Made by a program: the position numbers and the translations under genes
Shown here: positions 9,533 through 17,454 of the stretch, piece after piece
Layout: each line of letters starts with the position of its first letter
How positions within the stretch are numbered: position 1 is the stretch's first letter
Assembly: GCF_000264455.2 (NCBI RefSeq)
Contig: NC_017956.1
Coordinates: 2,215,501-2,279,500, forward strand
Direction: 5' to 3'
Source of the DNA: Tistrella mobilis KA081020-065
Lineage (GTDB): Bacteria; Pseudomonadota; Alphaproteobacteria; Tistrellales; Tistrellaceae
Length of the DNA: 64,000 nt
The notes under the pieces: generated by a model
Seen by the model: only the letters and a program-made list of their open reading frames with translations
Database searches by the model: none
What the model was told of the DNA's origin: nothing

Positions 9533-9568
9533 AAAAAACCGCCCTGGAAGCACAGCTTCCAGGGCGGT
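9533..9568 (-). terminator. Intrinsic terminator of the liv-hydrolase operon
   Basis: A 13-bp stem (ACCGCCCTGGAAG / CTTCCAGGGCGGT) has a five-base loop. Read on the minus strand it ends in six Ts (the A run 9533-9538). It faces the rhlE terminator and ends transcription from the minus-strand operon whose last gene stops at 9667. Confidence 0.9.
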
Positions 9569-9666
9569 CCAGTTTCGACCGGCGGGCTGTCTCCCGGCCC
9601 CGCCGATCGAGGCCCCCGCCATGACCGGTTCCCGGAACCGGCCGCAGCGAGGAAGGGCGTCAAAAA

Positions 9667-10533
9667 TCAGCTGGCGAGGAAGTCCTCGATCAGCTGCAAC
9701 TGGTCGGGAACGTTCAGAGCCGGAGCATGCCCGCAGCCGGGAATGACCGCAAGTCTCGCCTTGGGCCCGCGGCGGGTCATTTCTTCGGCCGTATCCTGAG
9801 TCAGCAGGTCACTGGTCTCACCGCGCATGACCAAGGTCTTGGCACGAATGGCATCCCAGGCATCCCACATCTCGAAATCGTCTGTCGTCTCTGCAAAAAC
9901 GCGCATGACGGCAGGGTCATAATGCACGGTCACCTTGCCGTCATCGCGGCGGCGGGTGGAGGTTTCGGCCATCTGCCGCCATTGGGCATCGGTGATCGCG
10001 CCATAGGGGGCGTAGATGGTGCGCAGATAGGCCTCCAGCTCCAGCACCGTGTCGAAAACCGGTGGCTGGGTGACGTAAGACCGGATCCGGCCGACCGCCA
10101 CCGGCGACAGTGCCGGGCCGATATCGTTCAGGACCAGATGGGTGATCCGGTCCCGCAGCGGGCCTGCGGCCAGCACCATGCCGATGGCACCGCCCATCGA
10201 GGTGCCCACCCAGCGCATCCGCTCGATGCCCAGCCGGTCGAGCAGCTCCACCGCGATATCGGCGTAATGCTCCAGCCGGTACTCGGCATCGGGGGTCTTT
10301 GACCACGACGACAGGCCGCGGCCGATGGTGTCGGGGGCCACGATGCGGTAGCGATCGGCGAAATACGCCGCGCAGGGGTCGAAATCACGGCCGGTCCGGG
10401 CAAGGCCGTGCCACATCACCACCGGGTCCGACCGGTCCTTCGACCAGTGCATCAGATGGATTTCATGACCGCAGGCGGTCAGGAATTCTGAGGTGGGATT
10501 CGGGGGCGAGGTGGGATCGGGGGTGAAGGTCAT
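9667..10533 (-). CDS. Alpha/beta hydrolase at the end of a HAAT transporter operon
   Basis: This 288-residue cytoplasmic hydrolase has the nucleophile Ser in VGTSMGG, a likely Asp in GETSDLL and a His in PGCGHAPAL, with the oxyanion segment MWHGLARTG. It starts only three bases after the livM-like gene, so it is the last gene of the transporter operon. That suggests it attacks the imported compound or a product of it, for example an ester, amide or lactone. This role is inferred from position only. A strong terminator follows. Confidence 0.83.
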   Translation of the reverse strand: MTFTPDPTSPPNPTSEFLTACGHEIHLMHWSKDRSDPVVMWHGLARTGRDFDPCAAYFADRYRIVAPDTIGRGLSSWSKTPDAEYRLEHYADIAVELLDRLGIERMRWVGTSMGGAIGMVLAAGPLRDRITHLVLNDIGPALSPVAVGRIRSYVTQPPVFDTVLELEAYLRTIYAPYGAITDAQWRQMAETSTRRRDDGKVTVHYDPAVMRVFAETTDDFEMWDAWDAIRAKTLVMRGETSDLLTQDTAEEMTRRGPKARLAVIPGCGHAPALNVPDQLQLIEDFLAS

Positions 10534-10536
10534 GGA

Positions 10537-11592
10537 TCAGCGTTCCCTGAGTTTGCCGACGATGCCGGTTGGGAAGAAGTAGACCGAGAGCACGAACAGG
10601 ATGCCCAGCCACAGCATCCAGCGATCGGCGGCGATCAGCTCGGGCAGGATCGGGATGCCGGCCAGCGCCTCGGAGGCCGTGCCCATCAGGTCCTGAAGAT
10701 AGAACTGCGCCAGGCTGAGGATCACCACGCCGATCACCGCACCATAAAGCGTCCCCATGCCGCCGATCACGACCATCAGCAGCACGTCGAGCATGATCGC
10801 GAAAGAGAGCGTCGCATCGGGGCCGGTATAGCGCAGCCAGAGCGCGTTCAGCACACCGGCCAGCGCCGCCAGCGCCGCCACCAGGCACGAGGCGGCGGTG
10901 CGATAGATCACCACCCTGTTGCCCAGCGCCTCGGCCCGGAAGTCGTTCTCGCGGATGGCCTGAAGCACCCGGCCGAAGGGCGAGTTGACCACGCGCAGCA
11001 TGAACAGGAACAGCAGCAGAGAGACGAGGAAGACCAGGTAATAGGCGATGATGCGGCCGTTGATCTTCTGGCCCAGCACCTCGCCGTCGACCAGCTTGAA
11101 GGCCGGGCTCAGCAGCCGCGGGATGCTGAACGACATGCCGTCCTCGCCGCCGGTCAGCCACGAGAGCTGCGACGCCAGGATCAGGAAGAAGCTCGCCACC
11201 GCAAGCGTGATCATGCTGAAGAAGATCGCCCTCACCCTGAGCGACAGCAGGCCGATCACCGCCGCCACCACGATCGAGAGCAGCACGCCCGCAACCGTGC
11301 CGAGGCCCACCGCCCCCCAGCTCGGGCCCAGCGCATTCAGTGAGATCGCGACCCCATAGGCGCCGATGCCGAAGAACATGGTGTGGGCGAAGGAAACGAT
11401 GCCGGTATAGCCGAGCAGGATATCGTACGAGGCGACCAGCACGATCAGCACGCAGATGCGCGCCGCAACCGCAAGCGAGCGGGTGCCGGGGAAGACGAAG
11501 GGGGCGAAGGCGAGACCCAGCAGCACGACCAGCAGAACGATGGTCAGGATGCGGCTGCGCGGATGATCGCCGGAGATGATCCAGTTGAGCAT
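10537..11592 (-). CDS. HAAT-family ABC transporter permease, LivM type
   Basis: This 351-residue integral membrane protein is the second permease of a branched-chain-amino-acid-type uptake system. Many hydrophobic helices are visible. The LivM signature region GYTGIVSFAHTMFFGIGAYG lies near residue 60, and GGMGTLYGAVIG appears in the C-terminal half. GGAGG lies seven bases before the ATG. It follows the LivH-type gene by 15 bases. Substrates of this family include amino acids, urea, short amides and aromatic acids, so the liv label does not fix the ligand. Confidence 0.88.
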   Translation of the reverse strand: MLNWIISGDHPRSRILTIVLLVVLLGLAFAPFVFPGTRSLAVAARICVLIVLVASYDILLGYTGIVSFAHTMFFGIGAYGVAISLNALGPSWGAVGLGTVAGVLLSIVVAAVIGLLSLRVRAIFFSMITLAVASFFLILASQLSWLTGGEDGMSFSIPRLLSPAFKLVDGEVLGQKINGRIIAYYLVFLVSLLLFLFMLRVVNSPFGRVLQAIRENDFRAEALGNRVVIYRTAASCLVAALAALAGVLNALWLRYTGPDATLSFAIMLDVLLMVVIGGMGTLYGAVIGVVILSLAQFYLQDLMGTASEALAGIPILPELIAADRWMLWLGILFVLSVYFFPTGIVGKLRER

Positions 11593-11607
11593 GGGCTTGC
11601 CTCCGGC

Positions 11608-12615
11608 TCAGTTCTTCGTCGCGGGATAAAGCCCGCGGGGTCGCCAGAGCAGCACCGCCACCATCAGCAGGATGTTGGAGCCGAGCGCAAGCGTCGGGGC
11701 CAGATAGCCCATGAAATTGGCGGTCAGCCCCACCAGCAGGGCGCCGAGGAAGCAGCCGCCCACCGAGCCCAGCCCGCCGATGATCACCACGATGAACACC
11801 AGGATCATGACATCCGCGCCGATATGGACGGTCACCAGCTCCTGATAGAGCGCCCACATCACGCCACCCGAGGCCGCAAGTGCCGTGCCGGCCACGAAGA
11901 CTCCGACGAACAGCCGGCGGACCTTGTAGCCCAGCGCCTCGACCATCTCGCGGTTCTCGACGCCTGCGCGGACCAGCAGGCCGATGCGGGTGCGGTTGAG
12001 CGCGAAATGCATGCCGATATGGGCGACGAGGCCCAGCACGCAGGCGACCAGCCGATAGCGCTCGACCGCGATGTCACCAAAGAAGATCGAGCCGCGCAGG
12101 GTTTCAGGCTTGGGCAGCGGGATCGGATCCGGGCCCCAGATCACCGTGATCAGCTGTTCGGCGACGATCAGCCCGCCGACCGTGATCAGGATCTGGCGCA
12201 GATGCGCGCCATAGACCCGGCGCACGATGATCCGCTCGAAGGCGAGGCCCAGAATGCCGGCCACCACGCAGGCGACCAGGATCGAGAGCAGCATCGCCCC
12301 CACATCCCCCAGCAGAGAGATGCCGAGCATGTCATGGAAGGGGCCGCCCGGCGCCAGCAGCCCGGTCGCCAGATAGGCGCCGACGGCCACAAAAGCCCCA
12401 TGGGCGAAATTCAGCACATCCATCAGGCCGAAAACCAGGGTGAGCCCCGATGCCATCAGGAAGATCATCATGCCCATGGCGAGGCCGGCGACCGCCAGCA
12501 CCATCCAGGTGCCGGGATCGATGGCGATGAGCGGCAGGAACAGGATCAGGCCGGCGAGCGCGAGCGGGGCATGCCGCTCGACCAGTCCGGCGGTCTTGAG
12601 GGCGCGCGCGGTCAT
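11608..12615 (-). CDS. HAAT-family ABC transporter permease, LivH type
   Basis: The 335-residue membrane protein is the first permease of the system. It shows the LivH motif LMDVLNFAHGAFVAVGAYLA and the later GGLGSVGGCFLGALLVG. It is longer than many LivH proteins because of an N-terminal extension with extra hydrophobic stretches (LALAGLILFLPLIAI). Its ATG overlaps the stop of the livF-type gene by four bases (ATGA), showing translational coupling. Confidence 0.88.
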   Translation of the reverse strand: MTARALKTAGLVERHAPLALAGLILFLPLIAIDPGTWMVLAVAGLAMGMMIFLMASGLTLVFGLMDVLNFAHGAFVAVGAYLATGLLAPGGPFHDMLGISLLGDVGAMLLSILVACVVAGILGLAFERIIVRRVYGAHLRQILITVGGLIVAEQLITVIWGPDPIPLPKPETLRGSIFFGDIAVERYRLVACVLGLVAHIGMHFALNRTRIGLLVRAGVENREMVEALGYKVRRLFVGVFVAGTALAASGGVMWALYQELVTVHIGADVMILVFIVVIIGGLGSVGGCFLGALLVGLTANFMGYLAPTLALGSNILLMVAVLLWRPRGLYPATKN

Positions 12616-13337
12616 TGATGAGCGTCCAGGCTGAGGCCGAGCAGGCGGCGCTGAAGATCTCCGTCATGGGCGAGTTCGTGCATCGAACCCGCATGGACGA
12701 CGCGGCCGTCATCCATCACCGCCACCGTGTCACCGAGTGCGGTCGCCATGCTGAAATTCTGTTCGACCATCAGAATGGTCGTGTGGGTCGATTTGAGCTC
12801 GCGGAAGGCCTGGATCAGATGGCCGATGATCGCCGGTGCCAGCCCCTTGGACGGTTCGTCCACGATCAGCAGCTCCCGCGGCTCCACGATCGCCCGGGCG
12901 ATGGCCAGCATCTGCTTCTGCCCGCCCGACAGATTGCCGGCCGGCCAGTTCCAGAACTTCTCAAGGGCCGGAAACAGCTCGTAGATCCAGGCGAGGCGCT
13001 TCTGGTCCATGGGCCCCGACCGGGCGGCGAGCACCATGTTCTCGCGTACCGTCAACCCGGCGAAGATGCCCATATCTTCGGGCACATAGGCGATGCCGGA
13101 AGCGGCGAGATCGGCGGTATGAGCCCTGGTGATGTCGCGCCCGTCGAAGGTGATCTGCCCCTGCGAGGCCTGCCAGAGGCCCATGATCGTGCGCAGCGTG
13201 GTGGTCTTGCCGGCACCGTTGCGGCCCAGCAGCATGGTCAGTCCGCCGCGCGGCACCACCAGATCCACCCCCTGAAGGATGTGATACTGGCCGATATGGG
13301 TGTGCACGCCGGCAAGGGTGAGCAGGGCGTCAGACAT
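12612..13337 (-). CDS. HAAT-family ABC transporter ATPase, LivF type
   Basis: This 241-residue ATPase powers the importer. It shows Walker A GRNGAGKTT, Q-loop region IAYVPED, signature NLSGGQKQMLAIARA, Walker B LLIVDEPSKGL and H-loop MVEQN. I start at ATG 13337 (MSDALLTLAG), which overlaps the end of the LivG-type gene by eight bases; the longer open frame upstream is the other gene's shadow. Confidence 0.9.
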   Translation of the reverse strand: MSDALLTLAGVHTHIGQYHILQGVDLVVPRGGLTMLLGRNGAGKTTTLRTIMGLWQASQGQITFDGRDITRAHTADLAASGIAYVPEDMGIFAGLTVRENMVLAARSGPMDQKRLAWIYELFPALEKFWNWPAGNLSGGQKQMLAIARAIVEPRELLIVDEPSKGLAPAIIGHLIQAFRELKSTHTTILMVEQNFSMATALGDTVAVMDDGRVVHAGSMHELAHDGDLQRRLLGLSLDAHQ

Positions 13338-14127
13338 GTGTGGCGGCCCCCATGCCCAGATAGGCTTCCTGCACGATCGGCGAGGCGACCACCTCTCGCG
13401 GGTCGCCATCAGCGACCAGATAGCCGTTGTGCAGCACGATGATCCGGTCGGCCAGCGAATGGACCACATCCATCTTGTGCTCCACCAGCAGCACGGTCTT
13501 GGCGGGATCGGCCTTGATCTCGTGGATCAGGTCCAGGATCACCGGCACCTCGTCGACGCTCATGCCCGCGGTCGGCTCGTCGAACATGAAGATCGAGGGC
13601 TCGAGCGCGATCAGGATCGCCACCTCCAGCTTGCGCTGGTCGCCATGCGGCAGGGTTGCGACCACATCCTCGCCGCGCGCGGCCAGGCGCACCCGCTCCA
13701 GGATCTCGTCGGCCCGCTCGATCAGATGCCGCCCATGGGCGGCCATCGAGAAGATGTCGAAGCCGCGGCCGCGGCGGGCCTGCACCGCCAGGCGCACATT
13801 CTCGCGCACCGTGAGGTTGGGAAACAGGTTGGTCAGCTGGAAGGCGCGGCCGATACCGCGCCGGGTGCGCCCGGCCGCGCCATGCGAGGACAGGTCGTGG
13901 CCGTCGAGCAGCACCTCGCCCGCGGTCGCCTTCAACTGGCCGGAAATCAAGTTGAAATAGGTGGTCTTGCCGGCGCCGTTGGGGCCGACGATCGCGGTCA
14001 GCGTGCCGCGGTCGAACCGGCAGCTGACGCCGTTCACGGCGACGTGGCCGCCGAAGCGCACGGTGAGGTCGCGGGTTTCGAGCGCCGGCCTGGCGCCGCC
14101 CTGGCCCGCGGCGGATGAAGCGGTCAT
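13330..14127 (-). CDS. HAAT-family ABC transporter ATPase, LivG type
   Basis: This 265-residue ATPase pairs with the LivF-type subunit. It has Walker A GPNGAGKTT, the LivG-specific RGIGRAFQLTNLFPNLTVREN, signature LPHGDQRKLEVA, Walker B IFMFDEPTAGM and H-loop LVEHKMD. The signature LPHGDQRKLE departs from the usual LSYGQQR-type LivG sequence, which suggests a subgroup carrying something other than leucine, isoleucine or valine. I prefer ATG 14127 (MTASSAAG) over the TTG at 14181, because homology starts just after it. Confidence 0.87.
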   Translation of the reverse strand: MTASSAAGQGGARPALETRDLTVRFGGHVAVNGVSCRFDRGTLTAIVGPNGAGKTTYFNLISGQLKATAGEVLLDGHDLSSHGAAGRTRRGIGRAFQLTNLFPNLTVRENVRLAVQARRGRGFDIFSMAAHGRHLIERADEILERVRLAARGEDVVATLPHGDQRKLEVAILIALEPSIFMFDEPTAGMSVDEVPVILDLIHEIKADPAKTVLLVEHKMDVVHSLADRIIVLHNGYLVADGDPREVVASPIVQEAYLGMGAATHV

Positions 14128-14263
14128 GCCGTGTCCGTGGATGCCTGCGCCGCAGATGGCGGCGTCTGGTATGGGAAACAACTGGTATGGGCAGCCGTGG
14201 GGGTTCTGCCGCCGCAGCCGGGCGACCGGGGTTCATGGACCACCCGGGCTGCGGCGGAAGACC

Positions 14264-14340
14264 CGTGTGTGACGGCGGCGGGGGAAGAGAGGCCCGCACC
14301 CGGGGGAGGCATGCAGAACCGCCCCGCCCCGTCACACACG
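14264..14340. repeat. Long inverted repeat between binding-protein and ATPase genes
   Basis: CGTGTGTGACGG at 14264-14275 is exactly inverted at 14329-14340 (CCGTCACACACG) with 53 bases between. It lies after the substrate-binding protein gene and before the rest of the transport operon. A hairpin here would stabilise the upstream message or partly stop transcription, giving more binding protein than transporter. There is no U-run. Confidence 0.5.
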
Positions 14341-14365
14341 ATCACGGGATCAGCACCCGCTCCGG

Positions 14366-15562
14366 TCAGCGCTTGTTGCGCACCGGCACATTCATTTCGT
14401 CGATACCGATGACACGCACCAGCTCGGGGATGCCCCAGGCGACGTTGTCGTCGACCTTGATCTTGAAGTGGTACATCTCCTGAAGCGCCTGATGGTCTTC
14501 CTTGCGGAAGATCATCTTGCCCTTGGGCGACATGAACTCCATGCCTTCCATGGCCTTGATCAGGTCTTCCGTCTCGGTGGAGCCGGCCTTGCGGATGGCC
14601 TCGACCGCAGCGATGCCGGCCGACATGCCGCCGGCGGTAAAGAAGTCCGGCGGCGTGCCGAAGCGCTTCTGATGCTCGGTCACCAGCCAGTCGTTCACCG
14701 GGTTCTTCGGAATGTCGTAATAGTAATACGTGGCGCCCTCCATGCCCGGCAACGCCTTATAGGCAGCCATGGCCGGCAGGATGTTGCCGCCGGTCGCGAT
14801 CTTGATGCCGCGCCGCTCGGGCTCCATCGCCGCCAGCTTGGCAAAGGGCGTGGAGGCGCCGGCCCAGATCACGAACAGCACCTTGTCGCCCTGCACGCCG
14901 TCGAGCGCGTCGAAGATGCGCTGCGCCGGGGCGGTGAAGTCGGTGGTGTCGCGCGGGACATATTCCTCGTGGACGATCTCGGCGCCGGTCGAGGCAAGCG
15001 CCTCGCGGAAGGCGGCGACGCCGTCGCGGCCGAAGGCGTAATCCTGGGCCAGCGTCGCGATCTTCACGCCCGGCTTGCCCAGCGCCACGGCGTTCGAGAT
15101 GGCATCCTGCGACGAGTTGCGACCGGTCCGGAAGATGTAGCGGTTCCACTTGTCGCCGGTGATCGAATCCGCCACCGCCGGCTCGACCAGCAGGATCTTC
15201 TCGTATTCCTGCGCCACCGGCAGCATCGCCAGCGCGTCGCCCGAAGAGGTCGGGCCGATGGCAAGGTCGACCTCGTCGTCGCCATAGGCTTCCGCCAGCA
15301 CCGCGCGGGCGATTTCCGGCTTCAGCTGGGTGTCCTTCTCGATGACCTCGATCTTGCGGCCGTCGAGTTCCATCGTGCCCTGGGTCGCATATTCCAGGCC
15401 CATCATCAGACCGGTATGGGTCTGCTTGGCATAGGCCTCCAGCGGCCCGGTCTTGCCCGAGATCAGCGCGATCTTGATCGGATCGGCCGCCATCGCGGGC
15501 GCCGTGCCGATCGCCGCCGCCGTCGCTGCCGCGACGGCCAGGCGCTTCCAGTTGAGCGACAT
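14366..15562 (-). CDS. HAAT-family periplasmic substrate-binding protein
   Basis: The 398-residue exported protein has a signal peptide cut after APAMA. It then starts DPIKIALISGKTGPLEAYAKQ, as in type I amide/branched-chain amino acid receptors. GGGAGG lies nine bases before the ATG. It is the first gene of the transporter operon, and a sigma-54 promoter and activator sites sit immediately upstream. The ligand cannot be read from the sequence; close relatives bind amino acids, amides, urea or aromatic acids. Confidence 0.88.
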   Translation of the reverse strand: MSLNWKRLAVAAATAAAIGTAPAMAADPIKIALISGKTGPLEAYAKQTHTGLMMGLEYATQGTMELDGRKIEVIEKDTQLKPEIARAVLAEAYGDDEVDLAIGPTSSGDALAMLPVAQEYEKILLVEPAVADSITGDKWNRYIFRTGRNSSQDAISNAVALGKPGVKIATLAQDYAFGRDGVAAFREALASTGAEIVHEEYVPRDTTDFTAPAQRIFDALDGVQGDKVLFVIWAGASTPFAKLAAMEPERRGIKIATGGNILPAMAAYKALPGMEGATYYYYDIPKNPVNDWLVTEHQKRFGTPPDFFTAGGMSAGIAAVEAIRKAGSTETEDLIKAMEGMEFMSPKGKMIFRKEDHQALQEMYHFKIKVDDNVAWGIPELVRVIGIDEMNVPVRNKR

Positions 15563-15642
15563 TGGGGTCAGCCTCCCTACCCTGTTCTTGGTGCCCTGAC
15601 GGCTGCGCTACGCTCCCGGCGCAACCGTTTCAGGATAGAAAC

Positions 15643-15658
15643 AGCAAGGGGCATGCCA
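15643..15658 (-). promoter_or_regulatory. Sigma-54 (RpoN) -24/-12 promoter
   Basis: On the minus strand the sequence is TGGCATGCCCCTTGCT. It matches the RpoN consensus TGGCAC-N5-TTGCW with the invariant GG and GC at the right spacing and one mismatch (T for C). It points at the binding-protein gene starting at 15562, leaving a leader of roughly 70 bases. The adjacent gene encodes a sigma-54-dependent activator, which strengthens the call. Confidence 0.85.
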
Positions 15659-15724
15659 CTCATGCGACATGTTCGGAAAGCAGGCACTTACCGCAACGCA
15701 ACAGAAGATGCCGCACCGCATCCT

Positions 15725-15792
15725 GTCCGGCTTTCCGGACGCCGGAGCGTCCGGTCTGCCGGACACCTCGCCCTCTGTCCGGAATTCCGGAC
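15725..15792. promoter_or_regulatory. Three copies of an activator palindrome (enhancer sites)
   Basis: GTCCGG-N4-CCGGAC occurs three times, at 15725-15740, 15749-15764 and 15777-15792, each a perfect 6+6 palindrome with a different four-base centre. They lie about 70-150 bases upstream of the -24/-12 promoter. That is the usual place for binding of an enhancer protein such as the activator encoded next door. Confidence 0.85.
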
Positions 15793-15795
15793 GGG

Positions 15796-17328
15796 TCAGC
15801 CGCGAGGTCCCGGCAGCCCGGCCTCGATGCCGTGGGTTGCGAGTTTTTCGTAGAATTGTGCCCGGGAAATCCCCAGCAGTTTCGCCGCCTGGGTCTTCAC
15901 CCCGCCCGCCGCGGCCAGAGCCCGGCGGATGGCATCGCGTTCAGCCGCCGCCAGCGCCTCACGCAGCGGTTCCACGGTCTCGGCGGCACTGGCCGGCCCG
16001 TCCGTCGCCACCGGATCGGCCCCCATCACCGGATCGGCCCCCACCACCGGATCGGCTACCGTCGTGCCGGGCTGCCCGGCGGCGATCAGCCCGTCCAGAT
16101 GGCCGGCATCGATTTCAGCCTCGTCGGTCAGCAGCGCCGCCCGTTCCAGCAGATTGGCAAGCTCGCGCACATTGCCCGGCCAGTCATGGCGCTGCAGCCG
16201 GGCGACCGCCCGATCGGTCAGCCGACGGGGCCGGCCGCCCTGTTCGATCGCCAGCCGTTCCAGCAGGGCATCGGCCAGCGGCTCGATATCGTCCAGCCGC
16301 TCGCGCAGCGGCGGCAGGCGCAGCGGCAATACGTTCAGGCGGTAATAAAGATCGGCGCGGAACCGGCCGTCCTCGACCATCCGGCCCAGATCGCGGCTGG
16401 TGGCCGCAATCACCCGCACATCCACCGGGATCACGCGATTGGAGCCCAAGGGCTCGACCTCGCGTTCCTGCAACACCCTGAGCAGCTTGGATTGCAGGCT
16501 GAGCGGCATGTCGCCGATCTCGTCCAGGAACAGCGTGCCGCCATGGGCCAGCCGGATCTTGCCGTCGCGCGGCTTGTTACCGGCACCGGTATAGGCGCCG
16601 GGCGCCACGCCGAACAGCTCCGCCTCCAGCAGGTTTTCGGGGATGGCGGCGGTGTTCACCCGCACCATCGGCCCGGCCTGCCGCTCGCTCGCCGCATGCA
16701 GCGCATGAGCCAGCATCTCCTTGCCGGTGCCGGTCTCGCCCAGCAGCAGCACGGTGATGTCACGCTCGGCCGCCCGGCGGGCCTGGCGCTTCAGCAGCCG
16801 CACCGCCTCGGAATTGCCGATGAACTGCGAGAAGCCGTATTTGGCCCGGCGGGCATCGGCCAGCTGGCGGCGGGCGGTTTCCAGATCGCGCTGCATCCCC
16901 TGAAACTTGTCGACCAGCGGCTTCAGCGACTGCACCCGGTCGTAGAGGATCATGCCCACCGCGCCCGAGACCCGGCCATCCTCGTCCTTCAGCGGGATGC
17001 GGCTGACCACCAGCTGGCGGCCTTCGACTTCGAAAATATCGATCAGATCCGCGCGGCCGCTGGCCACCACTTCGCGCAACCGGCTGTTGGGAATGATGTC
17101 CTCGACCGGTCGCCCTTCCACGGGGTCCATGCCGTTCCAGCCCAGGATCGCGCGGTATTTGTCGTTCATCCAGAGCACGGTGCCGGCGGCATCGATCAGG
17201 ACGGCGCCTTCATAGAGCTGGTCGAACAGCTCCACTGCCGCGCGCGCGACCCGGTCCCTGAGGCCCGCCTCGCGCGCGGCCGCGGCCCGGCGCCGGCGCG
17301 CCGCCACGCTGTCGATCAGCCGCTCCAT
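15796..17328 (-). CDS. Sigma-54-dependent transcriptional activator with PAS sensor
   Basis: The protein (510 residues from ATG 17328) is an NtrC-class activator that opens RpoN promoters by ATP hydrolysis. An N-terminal coiled region and PAS domain (GAVLIDAAGTVLWMNDKY) are followed by the AAA+ domain. This has Walker A GETGTGKE, the sigma-54 contact loop in the form GAYTGA in place of GAFTGA, Walker B TLFLDEIGDM and the Arg-finger region YYRLNVLPLRLPPLRER. A Fis-type helix-turn-helix (TQAAKLLGISRAQFYEKL) ends it. The linker before it contains an ADPV tandem repeat. GGGGGGAG precedes 17328; ATG 17364 is an alternative. It probably controls the adjacent transporter operon through the palindromes at 15725-15792. 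Confidence 0.9.
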   Translation of the reverse strand: MERLIDSVAARRRRAAAAREAGLRDRVARAAVELFDQLYEGAVLIDAAGTVLWMNDKYRAILGWNGMDPVEGRPVEDIIPNSRLREVVASGRADLIDIFEVEGRQLVVSRIPLKDEDGRVSGAVGMILYDRVQSLKPLVDKFQGMQRDLETARRQLADARRAKYGFSQFIGNSEAVRLLKRQARRAAERDITVLLLGETGTGKEMLAHALHAASERQAGPMVRVNTAAIPENLLEAELFGVAPGAYTGAGNKPRDGKIRLAHGGTLFLDEIGDMPLSLQSKLLRVLQEREVEPLGSNRVIPVDVRVIAATSRDLGRMVEDGRFRADLYYRLNVLPLRLPPLRERLDDIEPLADALLERLAIEQGGRPRRLTDRAVARLQRHDWPGNVRELANLLERAALLTDEAEIDAGHLDGLIAAGQPGTTVADPVVGADPVMGADPVATDGPASAAETVEPLREALAAAERDAIRRALAAAGGVKTQAAKLLGISRAQFYEKLATHGIEAGLPGPRG

Positions 17329-17454
17329 CCAGCCTGCATCTCCCCCCTGCCGGCACCTGGCCATTATGGACGGCCATCGCCCGCCGGAACCCTGGTGCCA
17401 AGCCTAGGCGCGCGTTACGGGCGATGCAAGCCGAAGGCCTCCGCTGTGCGGCGA

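Noticed and set aside
7823-9622. 599-codon minus-strand frame over rhlE
   Set aside because: Antisense shadow of a gene with all DEAD-box motifs, and it runs through both the rhlE terminator and the opposing terminator.
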